From positions 1-12,947 of the forward strand of contig JBLNDG010000252.1 of assembly GCA_050261415.1 (NCBI GenBank): a stretch of 12,947 nt of DNA, written 5' to 3'. Below the pieces are notes generated by a model. That model made no database searches. It had not been told where the DNA came from and saw nothing but the letters and a program-made list of their open reading frames with translations. This DNA comes from JBLNDG01 sp050261415. Lineage in GTDB: Bacteria > Bacillota > Clostridia > Lutisporales > Lutisporaceae. A program made the position numbers and the translations under genes. Positions 1 to 7,167 of this stretch are shown here, one piece after another (position 1 is the stretch's first letter; each line of letters begins with the position of its first letter).

Positions 1-121
1 CAGCGCAATTTGAGAATGTTCCTAACTTAATTTTATATGCCTATTTTAATTTGATAAAAATGGACCATTACTTCCGGTTACAATGTGAGAAAAACTTCCT
101 AATTTAATTTGAAAATTGACA
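1..121 (-). mobile_element. Probable end of an insertion element (body outside window)
   Basis: This is AT-rich non-coding DNA with imperfect direct repeats of the motif CCTAATTTAATTTGA at 21-35, 40-54 and 98-112. A shorter AATTTGA core recurs at 7-13, 48-54 and 106-112. Read on the minus strand, the block begins with TGTCAATTTTC at 121, exactly where RHS-like coding sequence stops (last RHS-like residues Gly-Ser-Tyr-Thr-Tyr). A TG-starting tip with several internal repeats of part of the tip is typical of IS21-family ends, where the repeats are transposase-binding sites; Tn7-like elements also carry repeated sites. No transposase gene is visible, because the element would extend left of position 1, so the family is a guess. 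The alternative is an ordinary AT-rich deletion junction. Confidence 0.45.
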
Positions 122-3100
122 ATATGTGTAGCTGCCCGGGGTGCCGAGTTTTCCTCCGTGGTCCACACGTCTTATCAGCTTATTGGCTGCATTGTATTCG
201 TAATATGTGGTCTGCAGCTTGGCGTCAGTCTGTGTCAGCATGTTTCCGTTGAGGTCATAGGTATATGCTGTAAGGCCCTTTGCATCCGATACCGATGTCA
301 ATCTGTTGAATTCATCATAGTTGTATACTGTGGTTATACCCCTGCCGTCGGATTTTGATTGTACATTGCCGGTGTCGTCATAGGTCTGGTTGGTTATATG
401 GTTCTCTGCATCAATGGTTGTTATGAGCCTTCCGTTCCTATCATAGAAATACTCAGTGATGTTGCCCAACGCATCATAGGACTTGGACTGCAGATTGTTC
501 TTGTAGTATTCCAGCCTGTGTATTGTAGTGTACGGGTCCTTCTTTTCAACAAGCCTGTTCAGGGGGTCATATATGTTTGTATAGGTATTCCCCAGCCAGT
601 CAGTTACTGTTGTCCGGTTCCCGTTTGCATCATAGCCGTAGGTTGTACTCTTTGACACTCCGTTAACTGTCATTTTTGTCTCAATCAGCCTGTTCAGGCT
701 ATCATACACATTTTCTTTCCTGTTATTGTTACCATCGAATTCATAACGCTTGTTCCCGTTCTTGTCATACTTGTACGATACGGTTATGGGTTCTGTACCG
801 TTTTCTTTCTGTTCCGTGAAAGAGAGCACCCTGTTCTGATTGTCATAAGTATATAGCTCTGTTCTGCCAATTATGTCCTTTTTATATGCCAGGTTGCCGT
901 TGACATCATACTGCAGGACTACTATATTGGAATCAATTGTATCGTCCCCGGGGTAGGTCACTCTTCTTTCCAGCCCCAAAGCGTTATATTCGTACACCAC
1001 GGTATTACCGTTGCCGTCGGTCTCGGTAAGCTTTCTTCCAGCCAGGTCATAGGTATAACTGTCAATCTGCTGCTCATAAGCACCGGTATTTTTCTTAACC
1101 TTAACAGACAGCAGATTATCCGCATCGTCATAGCTGTATAATGTCTGTACGCCTTTTGCATTGGTTACACTTACCTTTCTGCCGAGAGCATCGTATTCAC
1201 ACCTGGAGGTGTATGCAAGCCCGCGCTGCTTTGAAACAGGGTCCAGCATCGTCCTCAAGTTGCCTGCAAGGTCATAGGTATACTCAATGCCGTAGCCGGT
1301 ATACAACCTTTCATCCGGTGAAACGCCTTCACCTTCCTCATAGCCGAGAGCATCCATCTCCTTTATGACATTTCCGCTGGCATCATATCCGTAAGACTTG
1401 GTATGCAAAGTTACCCACTGGCCAGTCTGGGGATCCGCATATATATCCAGCTTGGCTTTAACCCTGTCCATCACGTCGTATACATACTCTACCCTGTTCA
1501 TATCGTTAAGGCTCTTTGCACTGTCATAGTTATTAGGTGAAACTTCGATAGTCTTCCTTCCGGCCTTGTCATATCCGTACACTGTCACACCGTTGTTCGC
1601 ATTGGTGACTTTGACCAGATATCCCATTGCATTGTACTCATAACGGGTTGTCTTGTTCCTTGCATCAGTCTTTGTAAGTGGCTTCCCCTCCCAGTTGTAA
1701 GTGGTTGAGCTTGTTATAGCCGTTTCTGTACCTTCCTCATCCACCCCAGGCTGGCTTATACTAAGCCGTCTGTCCATATTGTCATATGTATATGTTGTAG
1801 TTACTGTATCAGGTGTGGTTTGTGTTTTGAGATTTCCGTTCTTATCATATGCGTAGGTCGTCAGCAGTACTTTATCGTTAGTGCTTCCGAAGGCATAGCC
1901 ATATATATCGCCCTCAGCTATGTGCACCTTCCTCTCTGTGGGTTTTCCAAGGTGGTTGTACGTATACTCAGTGGTCAGTGCACTGTCCGCATCTGTATAT
2001 ATATCCTCCCTTGAAAGGTTACCGTCTTCATCATAGGAATACTCTGTCCTCCTGCCTTCCAGATCCACAACAGACTTAACCTTGCCGTTTATATCCGAGT
2101 AGGTGTAGCTCTTAGAAGCATAGGTACCCGGAAGCTCGAACAGAGCCACCTTGTCCTTGCCTGTCATTTCAGTTGTGGTTCTCCCGGCATTGTCATACTC
2201 AAATTTCGAATAGTTGTACAGTATTCTGCCTTCAGAGATTTCCAAAGGAGTCCACTGTTCGGAAAGCCTGTTCAGCCCGTCGTACTTGAAATATGTTATG
2301 CTTCCGTTTCTGGCAGACCGGCTGCTTACAGTGCCGTTGGTGTTGTACACGGTCTTCCCGCCGGAGCCGTCCGGATACTGCTTTTCTGTGAGCCTTCCGG
2401 CATAGTCATATATTTCAACCGTTATGGATTTTTCTGTATCATTAAGGTACTTGGTCTCGGTATTCTGAGTCCTGCCGTCTTCGAGTACCGCATATGAGTA
2501 TTCGTACAGTATAGTTTCCGGTGCTGCCGCATTGTCTTTGAAGTAAACCTTTTTCAGCCTGTCCATTACGTCATATTCATACCTCATTGAAGAATTGTCC
2601 GGCCTGGTTTCGGTAAGCTTATTCCCATATACATCATAGCTATATGTGGTTGTGTTGTTTTCCGGGTCTGTCACAGATTTCAACAGGCCATTGTCGTAGT
2701 ATATATACCTGTAGCCCACAGTATTGTCGTTGTACCTGTGGTTGGCCAAATCGTCCATTGCAGGGTCGTATTGATTTGGCCGTATCTCCTGTATCTTTCT
2801 GCCCATCATGTCATATACTGTCCTTGTTGTCTCACCCTGGTCAAGGGTTATCTTCTCCGTGAAGCCGTTTTTGTCATAGACATAGCTTGTATTGTAATTC
2901 CCCGGTGATACGACATTAATCTTAAGCCCTAACCGGTTGTATGTGTAGACGGTTTCATTCATTTCCAGGTACTTTTCAGTCTTTATATTGCCATCTGCAT
3001 CATATGTGTATAAGGTGGTATTCCCCGCCGGATCCTTTGCGCTCTTAAGCAGACCCTTTGCATTTGTCTGGAACAGTGATTGTGCTTCCGCATCTGTGTA

Positions 3101-4150
3101 GTATGTGTATGTTGTAATTGCAAATTTGCTGATATCACTGCCTTCCGTGTACTGGTCAGTACCGTTCAGCGGCTGCACTTTCTTAAGAAGAAGCTTCTTG
3201 TTGGAATCATAGATATAGAATGTAGTTATGCCAGCTTCATCCTTCTCTATCGTCAAATTATTCTTTTCATCATAGGAAAATTCCTTAAAGCTTTGATCCG
3301 GATTAATGATTTTTGTTACATTTCCCCTGTCATCAATAGCATATTCGGTCTTGTTCCCATTCCTGTCAGTTACGGATTTTACATCCCCGTACTTGTTCTT
3401 GCCGCCCTCCTGGAAGTATTCAGTGTAGGTCGACTTTCCTTCCGGGTCCTGCTCCCTTATGGTGTACATGGAGGAATCAAACCAGTAAGTGCTGGTCCTA
3501 TTATTCATATCAGTTATTGTTGTCTTTTTATTCGTCATGTCATAGGAGTAGTTTATTGTGTCCCCCAAGGAGTCTATTACCTGTGAAACCTTGTGCTGGT
3601 TTTCGCCTTCGCTGTGGTTGTAGGTTATCTTGCTGACCGTTTTCTGGTAATGGTCCAGTATTTCATTGATGAAGCCCCATGTATCGTAGGAGTATCTCAT
3701 TACACTACCTTCTGCGTCTGTTACGGTTACCAGGCGGTTGTTAGCGTCATACCCATACCTGATCACCGTATTCTCAGGGCCGGTTATATTGTCTATCAAA
3801 CTGCTATTATCGGTCTTATAGTTGACCACAAATTCTCTGCCGACTGCATCTGTTATTTTTGTGATCTTTCCATCCGCAGCTACCTGAATGTTCACTGCGT
3901 TTCCGTTCCTGTCCTCCATTTTGTTAAGGTACCCGTTGGTATTGAAGTAGTATTTATATTGATCCTTTGTTGTGAGTATGTAGGTGCCGTCAGCGTTTTT
4001 CACAAATGTGCTTCTTGAATCCTCAGGTACATATGCATTATTGGTCTTGTCCAGCCTGAACCTCTGGGCTCCTCCGCTTGGGAGTGTGACTTCCACCACA
4101 TCTGTTCCTTCAACCTTTCCTTCAAAGCCAAAAGTCCAGCCCTGTCCCAT
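104..4150 (-). pseudogene. RHS/YD-repeat protein, remnant truncated at both ends
   Basis: The open frame of 1348 codons is made almost entirely of YD repeats: dozens of units such as YGYDANNR, YTYDADGN and YEYDVMDR, with GN-x-T-x-D linkers between them. Full-length family members form large beta-barrel shells that are secreted or attached to the cell surface and usually carry a variable C-terminal, often toxic, domain. Here the core starts with the N-terminal RHS signature: in-frame codons upstream of the ATG read LNISRTYNSR before MGQGW, back to a TAG stop at 4202-4204, so homology begins before the first ATG. No signal peptide precedes it and the ATG at 4150 has no ribosome binding site. 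At the C-terminus, homology ends with GSYTY; the last residues, CQFSN, are read from the flanking mobile-element-like DNA. The conserved terminal RHS core and any toxin tip are absent. A functional short protein is possible but less likely than a decayed gene. Confidence 0.8.
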
Positions 4151-4201
4151 GGGGGTAGACTTCGAATCCCTTGAGTTGTATGTGCGGCTGATATTTAAAT
4201 G

Positions 4202-4256
4202 CTATTATTTTATAAAGTCTTTTTCCGGTCTTGTGTACACCCATGCTACCCCTCCT
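4202..4256 (-). other. Orphan ribosome binding site and start of the RHS gene, followed by a deletion junction
   Basis: On the minus strand, AGGAGG at 4256-4251 is followed six bases later by ATG at 4244-4242. The reading starts MGVHKTGKRLYKIIAF, a basic stretch with a short hydrophobic run that resembles the n-region of a signal peptide. After about 15 codons, near 4195-4205, the DNA switches to RHS core sequence in another frame, because 4244 and 4150 differ by 94 bases. The simplest reading is that this was the original start of a secreted RHS protein and that an internal deletion removed the signal peptide and N-terminal region and shifted the frame. This is inferred from one sequence only. 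Confidence 0.5.
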
Positions 4257-4582
4257 ATCATATTGGTTCCTTATCCTATCTGCCGATGCCTCAAATATCA
4301 TATTTTTCAAATGCAAATATGCCCGTCCAATCTCCTTGGCAAACATAAATAATAGCCTAAATATAGAATATATTCCATATATTTCATATAAACGGTCTCA
4401 TTTTCTATATCAATTTTAAAAAAAGTCCCTAATATTCCATATAACTTAATTATTTATATATTTATACAATAAACTTACAAAAGCATGAGGCTTTGTTTTG
4501 CACGAAATATACTTGAATATAAATCTTAAAGACGCAAAAAATAATTTTAAATATTATATTTGTTGTATTGAGGTGAAAAATT
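4257..4582. other. AT-rich intergenic region
   Basis: About 325 bases lie between the start of the RHS remnant and the small plus-strand genes. I see no convincing gene. A 12-bp direct repeat ATATTCCATATA occurs at 4370-4381 and 4432-4443. A weak hairpin AAAGC-ATGAG-GCTTT followed by GTTTT sits near 4480-4498. No clear promoter could be picked for the gene starting at 4583. Confidence 0.5.
4385..4413 (-). promoter_or_regulatory. Possible sigma-A promoter of the former RHS gene
   Basis: On the minus strand, TTGATA (4413-4408) and TATATG (4390-4385) are separated by 17 bases and would start transcription near 4378, about 120 bases before the orphan ribosome binding site. The -10 box matches only 4 of 6 bases and the region is very AT-rich, so chance matches are likely. 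Confidence 0.25.
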
Positions 4583-4783
4583 ATGTCGCCAAGAATAAAT
4601 GAAGATATGAATGTACTCCCGGATGGGGCAATTGAACCGATTACAGATTATGAAATGGTAATGGCCAAGATAGAGCATGATTCCCATGAGGATTACAAAG
4701 GTGTAGAAAACGCAGCTCCTAACGATTTGAATGAAGAGGAAAACAGGAAAGTCAGGTTGAACAAGGATGAGAACGAGGTGTGA
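4583..4783 (+). CDS. Small acidic hypothetical protein (66 aa)
   Basis: I do not recognise this protein. It begins MSPRINEDMNVLPDG and is strongly acidic and hydrophilic, with many Glu, Asp and Asn residues, no Cys, no membrane segment and no signal peptide. It is probably a small soluble or partly disordered protein. The ATG is preceded by GAGGTGA at 4570-4576, about six bases upstream, a good ribosome binding site, which is the main reason to call it real. Its last bases overlap the ribosome binding site of the next gene, so the two are probably translated together. It is transcribed away from the RHS remnant and towards the ferredoxin gene. No function can be assigned. Confidence 0.55.
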   Translation: MSPRINEDMNVLPDGAIEPITDYEMVMAKIEHDSHEDYKGVENAAPNDLNEEENRKVRLNKDENEV

Positions 4784-4785
4784 TA

Positions 4786-4968
4786 ATGAAGATAATTGAT
4801 GATACCTATAATGGGAAGAAGTTCCCTATAATAGAGCGGGAATATAATGCCTATTATTTCCCGGACAATTATAATCCCGATAATGAGGATGCGCAGGCTG
4901 AAGGGCTTGTGGACTCATATATGAATCATCATCAGATAAAGGTGTATAACAGGGCTGATCCTCATTAA
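4786..4968 (+). CDS. Small acidic hypothetical protein (60 aa)
   Basis: I do not recognise this protein. It starts MKIIDDTYNGKKFPIIEREY and is rich in Asp, Asn and Tyr, including the run YYFPDNYNPDNEDAQAEG. There is no membrane segment, signal peptide or Cys. The ATG at 4786 is chosen over an in-frame GTG at 4780 because GAGGTG at 4775-4780 gives it a ribosome binding site with a five-base spacer, and the GTG lies inside that site. It starts three bases after the stop of the preceding small gene and ends directly before a terminator, so the pair form a two-gene unit. Function is unknown. Confidence 0.55.
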   Translation: MKIIDDTYNGKKFPIIEREYNAYYFPDNYNPDNEDAQAEGLVDSYMNHHQIKVYNRADPH

Positions 4969-5009
4969 AAAAGCAGGGCATACCGCTTGATGCGGCATGC
5001 CCCGCTTTT
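4967..5009. terminator. Bidirectional Rho-independent terminator
   Basis: A 14-bp stem (4973-4986 with 4992-5005, loop TTGAT) lies between convergent genes. It is followed by TTTT on the plus strand, and by six T on the minus strand (complement of 4972-4967). The two non-Watson-Crick positions are A-C mismatches in plus-strand RNA but G-U pairs in minus-strand RNA. The hairpin is therefore stronger for the ferredoxin-like gene than for the two small plus-strand genes. Confidence 0.8.
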
Positions 5010-5024
5010 ATTATAAGACTTGTA

Positions 5025-5771
5025 TTAATCCAACTTTGTAGCTTCTCCATTTATGCTTATGAGTACTTTGTTAAGCGGTATGTTTTTGCCTGATGCCTGG
5101 AGTGCAATTTCTGCTGTCCTTACTATTCCTCCGCAGCATGGCACTTCCATGAAGGCTACGGTTATGCTCTTAATGCTGTTGTTCTTAACTATATTTGTGA
5201 GCTTTTCTACATAGTATTCAAGGTCATCCAGCTTCGGACAGCCTACGACTACTTTCTTTCCCTTAAGCAGGTCAAGATGGTAGTTTGGGTATGCAAAGGG
5301 TACACAGTCAGCTGTTATAAGCAGGTCGGCATTTTCAAAATATGGTGCCCTCTCAGGTACCAGCATCAACTGCACAGGCCACTGTGAAAGCTGGGGCTTG
5401 ATTTTTAATTCAATGTCCCCTGATGATACCGCTGTTGTTTTTGCTTCATTATTCTGCCTGTTGATTTCCATTGCCCTGCTGCCCGGGCATCCGCCGCCAT
5501 GGCCATGATGCTGGTGGTTATGAACCGGTGCGGGATTCAGGTGTGCGTGTACTGCAGCTTCATCAAACTCCTCTGCTTCTCTTTCAATTATAGTCAGGGC
5601 ACCCTGCGGGCATTCTCCAAGACAAGCTCCAAGTCCGTCGCAAAGATTATCTGAAATAAGCCTTGCCTTTCCGTCAATTACTTTGATTGCTCCTTCAGCG
5701 CAGTTCGGCACGCAGAGTCCGCAGCCGTTGCACTTTTCTTCATCTATCTGAATTATTTTTCTTTTTGCCAT
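5025..5771 (-). CDS. Ferredoxin-like iron-sulfur protein with His-rich linker (248 aa)
   Basis: Residues 1-62 form a bacterial two-cluster ferredoxin domain: C14xxC17xxC20xxxC24, then C44xxxxxC50xxxC54P. The second motif has Leu47 where the usual middle Cys would be, so the second cluster may be [3Fe-4S] or differently ligated. A His-rich linker (seven His between 75 and 91, then C95) joins a C-terminal domain of about 130 residues with C156, C178-P and a C212-C213-G-G motif, possibly another metal or redox site. It is probably a cytoplasmic electron carrier or sensor. Related ferredoxin genes in anaerobes are often grouped with hybrid-cluster protein genes under a CRP/FNR-type regulator, which fits the palindrome in its promoter. 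GGAGGT at 5784-5779 lies seven bases before the ATG. The gene ends in its own terminator, and the exact function is unknown. Confidence 0.8.
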   Translation of the reverse strand: MAKRKIIQIDEEKCNGCGLCVPNCAEGAIKVIDGKARLISDNLCDGLGACLGECPQGALTIIEREAEEFDEAAVHAHLNPAPVHNHQHHGHGGGCPGSRAMEINRQNNEAKTTAVSSGDIELKIKPQLSQWPVQLMLVPERAPYFENADLLITADCVPFAYPNYHLDLLKGKKVVVGCPKLDDLEYYVEKLTNIVKNNSIKSITVAFMEVPCCGGIVRTAEIALQASGKNIPLNKVLISINGEATKLD

Positions 5772-5798
5772 TCATAATACCTCCAATTTTTTTGTTTG

Positions 5799-5847
5799 TG
5801 CTTTAATTATACATGAATATCAGCATTATGAATGTGATATATATCAC
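5799..5847 (-). promoter_or_regulatory. Promoter of the ferredoxin-like gene with CRP/FNR-type operator
   Basis: Reading the minus strand, a perfect -10 box TATAAT lies at 5811-5806, giving a predicted start near 5799. No good -35 box is present at the proper distance. Instead, the perfect 14-bp palindrome GTGATATATATCAC at 5834-5847 is centred at -41.5. It fits the CRP/FNR-family half-sites TGTGA-N6-TCAC. A site at -41.5 that replaces the -35 element is the class II activator arrangement. This gene is therefore probably switched on by a CRP/FNR relative; in anaerobes, HcpR, which responds to nitrosative stress, is a candidate. Confidence 0.65.
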
Positions 5848-5863
5848 CGTTTTATATTTTTTA

Positions 5864-6181
5864 TCACACAACCGTTGGAGGGGCTGTATACCAAAACATT
5901 TCAACCTCTGTATCACCGACATTTACATTCCTATGCTCGACGTCTTCCGGCATAAAGGATATATCCCCTGCATTAAGATATTCAATGCCCTCCGGAGTTT
6001 CCACCCTGATACTGCCCTTCATTACTATGCATATTTCTTCGGTGGGATGCTTAGACACACCCGTCTGAGGCAGGCATTGGTTTACAGGTATCCTGGCGAA
6101 ACCAAACTGCAAGCATTCTCCTGTGACCAATACACTAAACAATGGTCCCTTGTCTATTTCAAAATTTTTTATAACCTTCAT
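5864..6181 (-). CDS. Small single-domain cupin protein (105 aa)
   Basis: The protein is a one-domain cupin, a small beta-barrel that usually binds a metal. Motif 1 is recognisable as GVSKHPTEEICIVMKG, with H45 and E49, but the usual second His is Thr47. Motif 2 is AGDISFMPEDVEH, with P78 and H83. A metal site from H45, E49 and H83 is possible. There is no signal peptide, so it should be cytoplasmic. TGGGGGGTGA-like sequence (6194-6186) serves as the ribosome binding site. The gene starts 23 bases after the DppF-like ATPase with no terminator between, so it is probably the last gene of the transporter operon. Small cupins act as isomerases, dioxygenases, sugar-binding modules or regulators. 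Which applies here cannot be told. Confidence 0.8.
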   Translation of the reverse strand: MKVIKNFEIDKGPLFSVLVTGECLQFGFARIPVNQCLPQTGVSKHPTEEICIVMKGSIRVETPEGIEYLNAGDISFMPEDVEHRNVNVGDTEVEMFWYTAPPTVV

Positions 6182-6204
6182 TTTTTCACCCCCCTGTTTC
6201 TTCT

Positions 6205-7167
6205 TTATACATTAAGATTTCCGCACTTATGACAGAATACCTTATGTCCTTCTCTAACCTCAAACTCAGCCGGTTCTTTTTCCTTGCATATTTCCAATAC
6301 TTCAGGGCACCGGCCGGCAAACAGACAACCCTTCTGGACACTTGAGGGTGAAGGAATATCTCCATCTATAATTATACGTTCTTTCTTGCTGTTGGGCTCA
6401 GGCACCGGAACTGCCGAGAGCAAAGCTTTTGTATAAGGATGCTTTGGATTATTAAAAAGACTGCTTTTGTCCGCATACTCCGCAATTTTTCCCAGGTACA
6501 TTACAGCCACAGTATCACACATATATTCTACAACTGCCAGGTTATGAGATATAAAGAGGTACGTTAGCTTAAGCTCCTTTTGCAGCTGTTTCAAAAGGTT
6601 CAGTATCTGGGATTGCACCGACACGTCCAGTGCTGATACCGGCTCATCAAGGATTACAATCTTCGGGTTCAGTGCAAGTGCTCTTGCAATCCCTATTCTC
6701 TGCCTCTGCCCACCGCTGAATTCATGAGGGTACCTATTGGCATACCTTTTATCCAGCCCTACAAGTTCCAGGAGCTCTGCAACCCTCTTTTTCTGCTCTG
6801 CAGGGGTCCCTATCCCATGAATTTTCAGCGGATCCATAATTGTTCTTTCAATAGTCATTCTTGGATTCAAAGAAGCATATGGATCCTGAAAAACCATCTG
6901 TATGTTTTTCCTGAAAGGATGCATTTCCTTTGCCTTCAAAGGAACCAAGTCTGTTCCGTTAATCAATATGGAACCTGAGGTCGGCTCAAGAAGCTTAATA
7001 ATCATTTTTGCAGTGGTTGATTTACCGCAGCCTGATTCTCCTACAAGTCCGAAGGTTTTGCCCTCCTCCATCTCAAAGCTGACTCCGTCAACGGCTTTCA
7101 AAAGCAAATTCTTTTGTTTATCTTTAATTGGAAAATGTTTTTTCAAATCCTGCACTTTTAGTATCAT
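6205..7167 (-). CDS. dppF: Peptide-type ABC transporter ATP-binding protein, DppF/OppF-like (320 aa)
   Basis: This is one of the two ATPase subunits that power uptake of peptides or similar solutes through the permeases encoded at the start of the operon. All ATPase motifs are intact: Walker A GESGCGKST at 43-51, Q-loop Gln94, signature SGGQRQR at 151-157, Walker B VILDEP at 171-176, D-loop SALD and switch His208. The C-terminal extension is that of the oligopeptide/dipeptide family, with HPYTKALL at 243-250 and cysteines C281, C287, C294, C312 and C315. Length is normal for the family. The ATG overlaps the stop of the preceding ATPase gene (ATGA, four bases), and GGAGGTGA lies just upstream, so translation is probably coupled. 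The F-type name reflects position and sequence style; the substrate could be a peptide, nickel or another small molecule. Confidence 0.93.
   Translation of the reverse strand: MILKVQDLKKHFPIKDKQKNLLLKAVDGVSFEMEEGKTFGLVGESGCGKSTTAKMIIKLLEPTSGSILINGTDLVPLKAKEMHPFRKNIQMVFQDPYASLNPRMTIERTIMDPLKIHGIGTPAEQKKRVAELLELVGLDKRYANRYPHEFSGGQRQRIGIARALALNPKIVILDEPVSALDVSVQSQILNLLKQLQKELKLTYLFISHNLAVVEYMCDTVAVMYLGKIAEYADKSSLFNNPKHPYTKALLSAVPVPEPNSKKERIIIDGDIPSPSSVQKGCLFAGRCPEVLEICKEKEPAEFEVREGHKVFCHKCGNLNV

Noticed and set aside
104..400. A toxic C-terminal tip on the RHS protein with an immunity gene downstream
   Set aside because: The frame ends inside the repeat region; the terminal core and any tip are missing, and no small gene follows before the window edge.
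3080..4018. Long open frames on the plus strand opposite the RHS gene (141-168 codons)
   Set aside because: They are antisense to clear YD-repeat coding sequence, look Cys/Val/Ile-rich as expected from reversed repeats, and lack ribosome binding sites.
104..4150. Regular repeats that could suggest a CRISPR or tandem DNA array
   Set aside because: They are coding YD repeats of the RHS family, degenerate at DNA level and without constant spacers.
4122..4346. 74-codon minus-strand frame starting at 4346
   Set aside because: The first ATG has no ribosome binding site; only the internal ATG at 4244 does, and that is explained as the stranded start of the RHS gene. Its tail overlaps the RHS core in the wrong frame.
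4475..4500. Hairpin AAAGC-ATGAG-GCTTT followed by GTTTT as a terminator
   Set aside because: The five-base stem is too short and no gene ends upstream of it on the plus strand.
4780..4782. GTG as start of the second small gene
   Set aside because: It overlaps the ribosome binding site GAGGTG; ATG at 4786 is properly spaced.
5025..5771. Ferredoxin-like gene as the last member of the transporter operon
   Set aside because: Read-through from the cupin gene is possible, but a clear separate promoter with an activator site lies between, so it is treated as its own unit.
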